Shown here: positions 1 through 4,625 of the stretch, piece by piece
Layout: each line of letters opens with the position of its first letter
Numbering within the stretch: the stretch's first letter is position 1
Assembly (NCBI GenBank): GCA_024643585.1
Contig: JAHEMP010000150.1
Coordinates: 1 to 6,003, forward strand
DNA: 6,003 nt
Direction of reading: 5' to 3'
Source of the DNA: Crocinitomicaceae bacterium
Lineage (GTDB): Bacteria; Bacteroidota; Bacteroidia; Flavobacteriales_D; Crocinitomicaceae
Made by a program: the position numbers and the translations under genes
The notes under the pieces: model-generated
The model's input: the letters and a program-made list of their open reading frames with translations, nothing else
Database searches by the model: none
Told to the model about the DNA's origin: nothing

Positions 1-294
1 TTCTACAAAATCATACAATTTGTTTTAAAACACAAGGATGAAAACCAACTTTCTTTAGGAGCAAAAGATTTGGGGGATCGACTCAAGGAAGTCTTTAAAG
101 AGAGAGTTATTGGTCCAGAATATGCCATTATCCCTAGAATAAACAATCAATTTATAAAAGTCATTAAGTTAAAATACGAAAAGACCGTGTCGGACAAGGC
201 TATAAAAGAAAAGGTCCAACTTTTGTTGGACCAATTTTATAGTAAATCAGAAAATAAATCTATTCGTTTGTCAATTGATGTAGATCCGCTTTAG
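1..294 (+). CDS. priA: Primosomal protein N' (PriA helicase), C-terminal end, 5' truncated by window
   Basis: The reading frame is open from the first base and ends at TAG (292-294), leaving 97 codons. PriA is the superfamily 2 DNA helicase that recognises stalled or collapsed forks and reloads the replisome. The visible part fits its extreme C-terminal domain: a VIGPEYAIIPRINNQF stretch (about residues 37-52 of the fragment) corresponds to the family's V-L-G-P...I-x-R-x-x-x-x-Y/F block, followed by a basic strand and the characteristic closing SIDVDPL. The helicase motifs and zinc-binding cysteines lie upstream of the window and cannot be checked. A TTG at position 70 is only an internal leucine codon, not a start. 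The gene converges on rpoD with overlapping stop codons, so there is no room for a terminator between them. Recognition rests on the C-terminal pattern alone. Confidence 0.85.
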   Translation, partial: FYKIIQFVLKHKDENQLSLGAKDLGDRLKEVFKERVIGPEYAIIPRINNQFIKVIKLKYEKTVSDKAIKEKVQLLLDQFYSKSENKSIRLSIDVDPL

Positions 295-1160
295 CCTAAA
301 TAAGATTTTAACATTTTACTTCTTGACGTATGTTTCAATCTTCGAATTGCTTTTTCTTTGATTTGTCTCACTCTTTCGCGCGTTAAATCAAACTTATCAC
401 CAATTTCTTCAAGTGTCAGTGGATACTTGCCATTAAGGCCGTAGTACATTTTTAAAATTTCACTTTCACGGATGGTCAACGTCGACAAGGATCTATCAAT
501 ATCTTTTCGCAACGATTCGATTACTAGCTCTCTTTCCGGTCCAGGTAAACTGTCATTTGGCAAAACATCGTACATACTAGATGAAGACTCGTCGCCTTCG
601 ACAAGAGGAGCATCCATTGAAACGTGCCGACCACTATTGTTGAGAGATTGACGAACGTCTTCTACAGTGCAATCCAAATGTTCGGCCAATTCCTCTGCAG
701 AAGGTGGTCTCTCATACCTTTGTTCAAGCTCTGAAAATGCTTTTTTAATTTTATTGATATTCCCAATTTTGTTCAATGGTAATCGAACAATTCGTGCTTG
801 TTCTGCCAATGCCTGTAAGATGGACTGGCGAATCCACCAAACTGCGTAGGAAATAAATTTAAATCCTCTCGTTTCGTCAAACCTTTCAGCAGCCTTTATC
901 AAGCCTACATTTCCTTCATTTATTAAATCTGGAAGAGATAATCCTTGATTTTGGTATTGTTTGGAAACAGAAACAACGAAACGCAGATTGGCTTTTGTCA
1001 ATTTCTCAAGGGCATTTTTGTCACCCTCTCTAATTTTTCGAGCCAATTCAACTTCCTCTTCTGCCGTTATCAAATCCACACGACCAATCTCCAACAAATA
1101 CTTGTCTAAAGAGGCGGTTTCCCTATTGGTTACCTGCTTTACGATTTTTAATTGTCTCAT
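291..1160 (-). CDS. rpoD: RNA polymerase primary sigma factor (RpoD/SigA family, short Bacteroidota form)
   Basis: This 289-residue protein directs RNA polymerase to housekeeping promoters. Region 1.2 spans about residues 15-48 (SLDKYLLEIGRVDLIT). Region 2 begins near 58 (ANLRFVVSVSKQY) and includes the core-binding DLINEGNVGLIKA segment (78-90) and the -10-reading, tryptophan-rich segment FKFISYAVWWIRQSIL (100-115). Region 3 follows at about 133-210. Region 4 covers about 222-276, with the helix-turn-helix LTLEEIGDKFDLTRERVRQI (248-267). The ATG start at 1158-1160 gives the MRQLKI N-terminus usual for Bacteroidota RpoD. Compared with E. coli RpoD (613 residues), region 1.1 and the large non-conserved insertion are absent, as is normal in this phylum. 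The near-perfect regions 2.4 and 4.2 argue for the primary factor rather than a stress sigma factor. The gene is divergent from the phosphatase operon and convergent with priA. Confidence 0.96.
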   Translation of the reverse strand: MRQLKIVKQVTNRETASLDKYLLEIGRVDLITAEEEVELARKIREGDKNALEKLTKANLRFVVSVSKQYQNQGLSLPDLINEGNVGLIKAAERFDETRGFKFISYAVWWIRQSILQALAEQARIVRLPLNKIGNINKIKKAFSELEQRYERPPSAEELAEHLDCTVEDVRQSLNNSGRHVSMDAPLVEGDESSSSMYDVLPNDSLPGPERELVIESLRKDIDRSLSTLTIRESEILKMYYGLNGKYPLTLEEIGDKFDLTRERVRQIKEKAIRRLKHTSRSKMLKSYLG

Positions 1161-1239
1161 AATTTGAAGGGGCTTAGTTTAACCTTACATTTATATAACG
1201 AATTATTTGAAAAAAGGTTGGTGAGATTTTGGTTTTTAA

Positions 1240-1275
1240 CAAAAATTACTTATGAAAAATTGAGATTTAATTCAA
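1240..1275 (-). promoter_or_regulatory. Weak candidate promoter for rpoD
   Basis: Read on the minus strand, TTG (1275-1273) is followed 24 bases later by TAATTTTTG (1248-1240). This resembles the Bacteroidota -7 element TAnnTTTG but has one extra base in the gap. It would give a leader of roughly 75 bases before the rpoD ATG. No better minus-strand match was seen in the divergent region 1161-1336. The call is speculative because AT-rich DNA yields such near-matches by chance. Confidence 0.22.
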
Positions 1276-1301
1276 TTTTAAAGTGTTTTCACATAAGAAA
1301 G

Positions 1302-1332
1302 TTTTTTCACTGCCTAGGTTTGAGTACTTTTG
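1302..1332 (+). promoter_or_regulatory. Bacteroidota-type promoter of the phosphatase operon
   Basis: TACTTTTG at 1325-1332 is an exact match to the Bacteroidota -7 consensus TAnnTTTG. A T-run at 1302-1307, ending about 19 bases upstream, is an imperfect fit to the TTTG -33 element. By the usual geometry, transcription should begin 3-6 bases after the element, at about 1335-1338. That is on or next to the ATG at 1337. The same octamer precedes tRNA-Ser (3977-3984). Confidence 0.6.
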
Positions 1333-1336
1333 CGCC

Positions 1337-1804
1337 ATGAAAATATTAATGGTTTGTCTTGGCAACATTTGCAGATCTCCCCTGGCCGACGCTTTATTGC
1401 GCAAAAAAATAGCAAATAAGGATTTGCAAATTGTTGTAGATTCTGCCGGAACATCCGGTTATCATGTTGGTAATCAACCTGATGAGAGAACGCAGGAAAA
1501 TGCAAGAAAACATGGGCTAGATCTTAGCGACTTGAAAGCACGTCAGTTCACACATAAAGACTTCTCTGAGTTTGATTGGATTTATGTTATGGATAGAACA
1601 AATTATTTCAATGTACTCGAATTGGCGGAAACAGATGAAGATAGAAACAAAGTCAAACTAATTTTGAAAGAATTGCCAAATGAACCTTTGAATGAAGTTC
1701 CAGATCCATATTATTCTGGGGAACAAGGATTTGAAAGAGTCTATAATCTGTTGGATGCAGCCACAGATGCAATAGCAGAAAAATTACTAGAAAACGCTTT
1801 ATGA
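1337..1804 (+). CDS. Low-molecular-weight protein tyrosine phosphatase
   Basis: This cytoplasmic enzyme removes phosphate from phosphotyrosine through a cysteinyl-phosphate intermediate. The 155-residue product has the full family signature. The P-loop CLGNICRS occupies residues 7-14, with nucleophile Cys7 and Arg13 in the CX5R motif. The VDSAGTSGYHVG segment is at 34-45, and the general-acid loop DPYY at 123-126 has Asp123. The length is typical of the family. I chose ATG 1337 because the P-loop must start a few residues from the N-terminus. The in-frame GTG at 1283 would add 18 unconserved residues and would lie upstream of the predicted transcription start. The stop overlaps the next start (ATGA, 1801-1804), suggesting translational coupling to the methyltransferase. 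The physiological substrate is not evident: there are no exopolysaccharide or tyrosine-kinase genes nearby, so a Wzb-type role is unsupported. Confidence 0.95.
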   Translation: MKILMVCLGNICRSPLADALLRKKIANKDLQIVVDSAGTSGYHVGNQPDERTQENARKHGLDLSDLKARQFTHKDFSEFDWIYVMDRTNYFNVLELAETDEDRNKVKLILKELPNEPLNEVPDPYYSGEQGFERVYNLLDAATDAIAEKLLENAL

Positions 1805-2553
1805 GTGCACCACCAAAATACAAAGGGAAATTATTTCTTTTGCCTTGCCCTATCAGTGAGGAAGATTTCAAACTTGTTATTCCCGAAGAAGTTGTAAAAA
1901 AAGCGCAGTCTTTTCGTTATTTCGCAGTTGAAGATTTAAAATCAGCGCGACGATTTCTTCGACGAATGGACCGGACTTTTCCTATTGACGACAGTACTTT
2001 TTTCATTTTGAATAAAAAAACATCGGTAGATCAATTGGAAAAGATGATTGAACCTCTTTTAAATGGTGAAGATCTTGCAATTATTAGTGAAGCGGGTTGT
2101 CCTGGTATAGCCGATCCAGGCGCAGCATTGGTCGATTTAGCGCATCAAGAGGAAATTCAAATTCGTCCTTTGGTCGGTCCTTCCTCGATTCTATTGGCAT
2201 TGATGGGTAGCGGTTTTAACGGTCAATCTTTTACTTTTCACGGATATTTACCGAAAGAACGAAAAGACAGAGTTAGAGCCATCAAAGACATGGAATTCAA
2301 CACCTTAAAGTCGGAACATACCAACTTGTTTATGGATACCCCATTTCGAAACATGAATGTTCTACACGATTTATTGAATGAATTGAGCGACAGTACCATG
2401 TTGTGTATTGCAAGCAACATTACTGGTCAAAATGAAAAAATACAAACCAAATCCGTCGTTGAATGGCGAGAACACGCTTACGATTTGGGAAAAATTCCTA
2501 CCATTTTTGCCATAGGTAAAGGTCAATCAAAAAAAATAAATAGTAAATCTTAA
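1801..2553 (+). CDS. SAM-dependent methyltransferase, tetrapyrrole-methylase fold, RsmI-related
   Basis: The 250-residue protein belongs to the tetrapyrrole (corrin/porphyrin) methylase superfamily that includes RsmI, the 16S rRNA C1402 ribose 2'-O-methyltransferase. Family features are the N-terminal KGKLFLLPCPI strand (8-18), the SAM-binding glycine-rich loop ISEAGCPGIADPG (95-107), LVGPSSILLALMGSG (124-138), FHGYLPKERKDR (146-157), FMDTPFR (177-183) and a C-terminal FAIGKG strand (236-241). RsmI proper has EAGTPxISDPG and a T-P-I-G-N-L-x-D N-terminal motif. Here the latter is replaced by LLPCPISEEDF, and the region at 25-60 carries a basic FRYFAVEDLKSARRFLRR segment. This matches the shorter RsmI-like paralogue common in Bacteroidota, often annotated only as a SAM-dependent methyltransferase. 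An RNA substrate is inferred from relatives, not visible. The start is the ATG overlapping the phosphatase stop. Confidence 0.88.
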   Translation: MSAPPKYKGKLFLLPCPISEEDFKLVIPEEVVKKAQSFRYFAVEDLKSARRFLRRMDRTFPIDDSTFFILNKKTSVDQLEKMIEPLLNGEDLAIISEAGCPGIADPGAALVDLAHQEEIQIRPLVGPSSILLALMGSGFNGQSFTFHGYLPKERKDRVRAIKDMEFNTLKSEHTNLFMDTPFRNMNVLHDLLNELSDSTMLCIASNITGQNEKIQTKSVVEWREHAYDLGKIPTIFAIGKGQSKKINSKS

Positions 2554-2589
2554 ATTGGTCAAGCTGACGAACCATAAGTCCAAAAGAAA

Positions 2590-3366
2590 ATGATTATTTA
2601 CAAGACTTCAGAAGAAATATCAATTATGCGCGAGGCAGCGCAAGTCGTTAGTCGCACATTAGGGAAAATCGCCGAGCGCATAGCTCCCGGTGTGACCCCA
2701 AAGGAACTGGACATCTTTGCCGAGGAATATATTTTATCACAAAATGCAATTCCTGGATTCAAAGGGCTTTACGATTGTCCAAGCACCTTGCTCATTTCAG
2801 TAAACGAGCAGGTTGTGCATGGTTTGCCTACTGATATTCCCCTAAAAGAAGGTGATATTGTGTCCATCGATTGTGGCGCTGTTTACAAAGGCTATTACGG
2901 GGATCATGCCTATACCTTTGGGATTGGAGAAATAAGCGATGAGAAAGCAAGGCTATTGAAGGTTACCGAGGAATGTTTGTATCTAGGTATTGATCAAGCC
3001 CGTGTCGGAAATAGAATTGATGATATAGGCTGGGCGATACAAACTCATGCCGAAAAACACGGTTATGGCGTAGTTCGAGATTTGGTTGGACACGGTTTAG
3101 GGAAAACACTTCACGAAGACCCACAAGTTCCAAATTACGGACGAAGAGGACGTGGTAAAAAAATCCAAAATGGGTTGACGATTGCCATTGAACCTATGAT
3201 CAATATGGGAACCGAAAAAGTTGAGCAATTGGACGACAATTGGACGATTGTAACTGCTGATGGAATGCCAAGCGCGCATTTCGAACACGACATTGCAGTG
3301 GTTGACGGCGAACCCATTATCTTAAGTACTTTCGACTATATATTGGAAGCATTAAGCAAAAAGTAA
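2590..3366 (+). CDS. map: Methionine aminopeptidase, type I
   Basis: This cytosolic metalloenzyme removes the initiator methionine from new proteins after deformylation. All catalytic positions are visible in the 258-residue product. The five dinuclear-metal ligands are Asp94 (SIDCG), Asp105 (GDHAYTF), His168 (GHGLG), Glu201 (IEPM) and Glu232 (AHFEHD). Substrate-site histidines are His77 (VVHGLP) and His175 (LHEDPQVPNYG). There is no N-terminal zinc-finger extension and no type II insertion. The length is close to E. coli Map (264 residues). The start at 2590 gives the normal KTSEEISIMREA opening helix. It lies 36 bases after the methyltransferase stop and has no promoter of its own that I can see, so it is probably co-transcribed. 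The stop overlaps the next start as TAATG (3364-3368). Confidence 0.97.
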   Translation: MIIYKTSEEISIMREAAQVVSRTLGKIAERIAPGVTPKELDIFAEEYILSQNAIPGFKGLYDCPSTLLISVNEQVVHGLPTDIPLKEGDIVSIDCGAVYKGYYGDHAYTFGIGEISDEKARLLKVTEECLYLGIDQARVGNRIDDIGWAIQTHAEKHGYGVVRDLVGHGLGKTLHEDPQVPNYGRRGRGKKIQNGLTIAIEPMINMGTEKVEQLDDNWTIVTADGMPSAHFEHDIAVVDGEPIILSTFDYILEALSKK

Positions 3367-3926
3367 TGACAGAAATCAAACTGTTTTATACTGTTTGCGC
3401 CACTATGTTTATGTATGGATTGGGTAGTTATATGCAACTAGGTTCCTTTGTATTACCCTTGCCATTTTTTGAAATGGGTATTTTGTTAATCTGTATCTAT
3501 TTTGGGATAAAAGTGTGGTCCTTACAAAAAAGGTTAGCCATTCTTTTCTTAGCATATGGTATCGCACAGTTTTTAGCCATTGATTACAACTACAGTTACT
3601 TTCTTTCAGACCAAAACCTTGAACTAATATCCAAAGGTATTTTGACTGATTTATTCAAAATTTTAACTCAACTCTTACTTTTACCCATTATATTTCTTCA
3701 GAACAAGCAAGTGAAATTTCTTTCATCTAATATTAGCTTAGGGATATTTTTCGCCTTCATTCTATTTTCTCTAATTGTACCATTTCCAATCTATTCGGCA
3801 ATTCTTATCAGTTATTTGATCATTCAGATTTTGAAAAAGAATGAACTATTTGCCAATTCATTGAGCTTTTGGATTTATATTCCGCTTTTCATACTTGCTA
3901 GAGAACTCAGTTTGTACTTTTTATAG
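3366..3926 (+). CDS. Multi-pass membrane protein of unknown function
   Basis: I do not recognise this 186-residue protein. It is strongly hydrophobic, with six or seven likely membrane helices at about residues 5-24, 34-51, 57-73, 95-113, 123-139, 141-157 and 164-182. The few charged residues cluster in short loops: WSLQKR (51-56), DQNLELISKG (82-91), QNKQVK (112-117) and KKNE (157-160). There is no signal-peptide cleavage site, catalytic motif or cysteine/histidine cluster. The composition is rich in Ile, Leu, Phe and Tyr, as in small orphan membrane proteins. It is very likely real: the start overlaps the map stop (TAATG), the frame is long for AT-rich DNA, and the hydrophobic helices alternate with polar loops. 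It is the last gene of the run. A T-run follows at 3937-3944 but has no convincing hairpin. Confidence 0.8.
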   Translation: MTEIKLFYTVCATMFMYGLGSYMQLGSFVLPLPFFEMGILLICIYFGIKVWSLQKRLAILFLAYGIAQFLAIDYNYSYFLSDQNLELISKGILTDLFKILTQLLLLPIIFLQNKQVKFLSSNISLGIFFAFILFSLIVPFPIYSAILISYLIIQILKKNELFANSLSFWIYIPLFILARELSLYFL

Positions 3927-3957
3927 TCATTTCAACTTTTTTTTACAAAATCGTTCT

Positions 3958-3984
3958 TTTGTCCCAATGAAATTACTACTTTTG
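3958..3984 (+). promoter_or_regulatory. Promoter of tRNA-Ser
   Basis: An exact -7 element TACTTTTG (3977-3984) is preceded by TTTG at 3958-3961. The 15-base gap is shorter than the usual 17-23, so the upstream element is uncertain. The predicted start, at about 3988-3990, leaves a leader of 17-19 bases before the mature tRNA. Confidence 0.6.
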
Positions 3985-3991
3985 CCGGCAC

Positions 3992-4003
3992 GTTCTTTGA
4001 ACA
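3992..4003 (+). promoter_or_regulatory. boxA-like / mini-hairpin leader of tRNA-Ser
   Basis: GTTCTTTGAACA sits at the predicted 5' end of the transcript. It can fold as GTTC-TTT-GAAC, and it also resembles the rRNA antitermination boxA of E. coli (TGCTCTTTAACA). Similar GTTCTTTGA strings occur in flavobacterial rRNA leaders as I recall them. The function is inferred from sequence similarity only. Confidence 0.4.
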
Positions 4004-4006
4004 TCC

Positions 4007-4093
4007 GGAGGGATGGGTGAGTGGCTGAAACCACCAGTTTGCTAAACTGACGTACGGGTAACTGTACCGCGGGTTCGAATCCCGCTCTCTCCG
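4007..4093 (+). tRNA. tRNA-Ser(GCT)
   Basis: This is an 87-base class II tRNA. The acceptor stem GGAGGGA (4007-4013) pairs with TCTCTCC (4086-4092), with one G-U pair. The discriminator G4093 is typical of serine tRNAs. The anticodon loop TTGCTAA carries anticodon GCT at 4041-4043, reading AGC/AGU. A long variable arm (about 4051-4068) with a GTAC/GTAC stem confirms the serine class. The T arm is GCGGG-TTCGAAT-CCCGC. CCA is not encoded: the genome continues CATATAG. The outermost anticodon-stem pair looks mismatched (C-A). No clear intrinsic terminator follows, so read-through towards tRNA-Pro is possible. Confidence 0.97.
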
Positions 4094-4136
4094 CATATAG
4101 GTTGAATCGAATTTCTAGAAAATTTTATGTTTTCAC

Positions 4137-4166
4137 TTGTGACTTTCGAATTTAACAGTATCTTTG
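4137..4166 (+). promoter_or_regulatory. Promoter of tRNA-Pro
   Basis: TTG (4137-4139), 19 bases, then TATCTTTG (4159-4166) is an excellent match to the Bacteroidota arrangement TTG-N17-23-TAnnTTTG. Transcription is predicted from about 4170-4172, giving a leader of 55-60 bases before tRNA-Pro. It is the best promoter in the window. Confidence 0.75.
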
Positions 4167-4179
4167 CACTCGCTTAAAC

Positions 4180-4195
4180 GTTCTATTCGTAGAAC
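4180..4195 (+). promoter_or_regulatory. UUCG-loop hairpin in the tRNA-Pro leader
   Basis: GTTCTA (4180-4185) and TAGAAC (4190-4195) are perfect complements around the tetraloop TTCG. The preceding ACGTTCT (4178-4184) also occurs in the tRNA-Ser leader (3990-3996), so the two leaders share a 5' theme. It may protect the 5' end or act in transcript processing, but no function is demonstrated by the sequence. Confidence 0.45.
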
Positions 4196-4212
4196 AACTA
4201 ACCGGCAAAAGA

Positions 4213-4229
4213 CGAACTTTTAAAGTTCG
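4213..4229 (+). repeat. Palindrome spanning the 5' end of tRNA-Pro
   Basis: CGAACTTT (4213-4220) and AAAGTTCG (4222-4229) are perfect inverted copies around a single T. The right arm includes the first two bases of the mature tRNA acceptor stem (C4228, G4229). In RNA this hairpin could compete with the acceptor stem or shape the RNase P cleavage site between 4227 and 4228. Confidence 0.5.
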
Positions 4230-4301
4230 GGGTGTAGCGTAGCCCGGTATCGCGCCTCGTTTGGGACGAGGAGGTCGTAGGTTCGAATCCTGCCACCCCG
4301 A
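4228..4301 (+). tRNA. tRNA-Pro(TGG)
   Basis: The acceptor stem CGGGGTG (4228-4234) pairs perfectly with CACCCCG (4294-4300), and the discriminator is A4301. The C1-G72 start is typical of bacterial tRNA-Pro. The anticodon stem CCTCG/CGAGG encloses TTTGGGA, with anticodon TGG at 4262-4264 and G37 next to it, as expected for proline. The T arm GTAGG-TTCGAAT-CCTGC has one G-U pair. Length is 74 bases. CCA is not encoded (CACTGG follows). TGG can serve all proline codons in many bacteria by wobble. Confidence 0.97.
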
Positions 4302-4305
4302 CACT

Positions 4306-4331
4306 GGGGAAGAGAAATCTTCCCCTTTTTT
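4306..4331 (+). terminator. Intrinsic terminator after tRNA-Pro
   Basis: An eight-pair stem GGGGAAGA (4306-4313) / TCTTCCCC (4318-4325) closes a GAAA tetraloop and runs directly into six Ts (4326-4331). It begins four bases after the tRNA and should end the tRNA-Pro transcript. Confidence 0.9.
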
Positions 4332-4335
4332 ATTT

Positions 4336-4358
4336 AAAATGGTTTTAAACCATTTTTT
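4336..4358. repeat. AT-rich palindrome, possible second terminator
   Basis: AAAATGGTTT (4336-4345) and AAACCATTTT (4347-4356) are exact inverted copies around one T, and the T-run continues to 4358. With As on one side and Ts on the other, it could back up the preceding terminator or act in either direction. Its stem is weak because only four bases per turn are G or C across both arms. Confidence 0.45.
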
Positions 4359-4370
4359 GGCCCTTTAGCT

Positions 4371-4390
4371 CTCCCTATAGCTATCGGGAG
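4371..4390. repeat. 20-base near-perfect palindrome, candidate dispersed repeat
   Basis: CTCCCTATAGCTATCGGGAG is a palindrome apart from one mismatched pair (T4376 against C4385). Its core GATAGCTATC-like sequence resembles CCCGATAGCTATCGGG elements that I recall as abundant in intergenic DNA of some Flavobacteriia. CTATC (4381-4385) can alternatively pair with GATAG (4391-4395) around GGGAG. It lies in the spacer between two tRNA genes. Its repeat status cannot be tested within this window. Confidence 0.45.
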
Positions 4391-4399
4391 GATAGGCAA

Positions 4400-4429
4400 C
4401 TGGAAATGTTGTTTGAAAAAATAAATTGG
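4400..4429 (+). promoter_or_regulatory. Weak candidate promoter of tRNA-Arg
   Basis: TAAATTGG (4422-4429) differs from TAnnTTTG at one base. CTG at 4400-4402, 19 bases upstream, is a one-mismatch -33 element. Transcription would start about three bases before the mature tRNA. A terminator separates tRNA-Arg from tRNA-Pro, so the gene needs its own promoter or read-through; this site is the best I see. Confidence 0.28.
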
Positions 4430-4435
4430 GAAATT

Positions 4436-4509
4436 GGCCCCGTAGCTCAGCTGGATAGAGCAACTGCCTTCTAAGCAGTAGGTCTTTGGTTCGAATCCAA
4501 ACGGGGTCA
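4436..4509 (+). tRNA. tRNA-Arg(TCT)
   Basis: The acceptor stem GGCCCCG (4436-4442) pairs with CGGGGTC (4502-4508), with one G-U pair, and the discriminator is A4509. The D arm has the standard GCTCAGCTGGATAGAGC pattern. The anticodon stem ACTGC/GCAGT encloses CTTCTAA, with anticodon TCT at 4470-4472, reading AGA/AGG, the arginine codons favoured in AT-rich genomes. The T loop is TTCGAAT. Length is 74 bases with no encoded CCA (CAGAAA follows). Confidence 0.97.
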
Positions 4510-4512
4510 CAG

Positions 4513-4540
4513 AAAGGATACAGAAATGTATCCTTTTTTT
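4513..4540 (+). terminator. Intrinsic terminator after tRNA-Arg
   Basis: AAAGGATAC (4513-4521) pairs with GTATCCTTT (4528-4536) around AGAAAT. The T-run extends from 4534 to 4540. It lies three bases after the tRNA and insulates the transporter gene downstream. Confidence 0.88.
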
Positions 4541-4572
4541 ATTGTCAAAAAGTTTAGAGCGGTGAAAACTGT

Positions 4573-4606
4573 TTTGCATCTAAGAAACTTTAAATAGATC
4601 CATTTG
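4573..4606 (+). promoter_or_regulatory. Candidate promoter of the MFS transporter gene
   Basis: TTTG (4573-4576), 22 bases, then TCCATTTG (4599-4606), one mismatch from TAnnTTTG, is the best match between the tRNA-Arg terminator and the ATG at 4626. It would give a leader of about 15 bases. Confidence is low because of the mismatch in the usually conserved A. Confidence 0.3.
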
Positions 4607-4625
4607 TCGTATTTTCATACACAAA

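Noticed and set aside
961..1167. Plus-strand open frame of 68 codons inside rpoD
   Set aside because: It lies wholly antisense to the conserved rpoD N-terminal region and has no family features of its own.
1283..1336. Longer N-terminus for the phosphatase from GTG 1283
   Set aside because: It adds 18 residues ahead of a P-loop that normally lies near residue 7, and it would start upstream of the consensus promoter.
3097..3317. Two minus-strand open frames inside map
   Set aside because: Both are shadows of the map gene, whose five metal ligands are all intact on the plus strand.
3937..3944. Run of eight Ts after the membrane protein gene as a terminator
   Set aside because: No GC-containing stem precedes it, so it cannot be called an intrinsic terminator.
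4007..4509. tRNA cluster as an integration site for a mobile element
   Set aside because: No integrase, direct repeat of a tRNA 3' end or foreign composition is visible on either side within the window.
4334..4579. Minus-strand open frame of 81 codons containing VTPFGFEPKTYCLEG-type sequence
   Set aside because: It is the antisense translation of tRNA-Arg; this GFEPKTYCLEGSCS pattern is a well-known spurious protein from antisense tRNA genes.
3927..4625. Possible riboswitch or CRISPR array in the long non-coding stretch
   Set aside because: All conserved structure there is accounted for by three tRNAs, their promoters and hairpins; there are no regularly spaced repeats and no recognised aptamer consensus.
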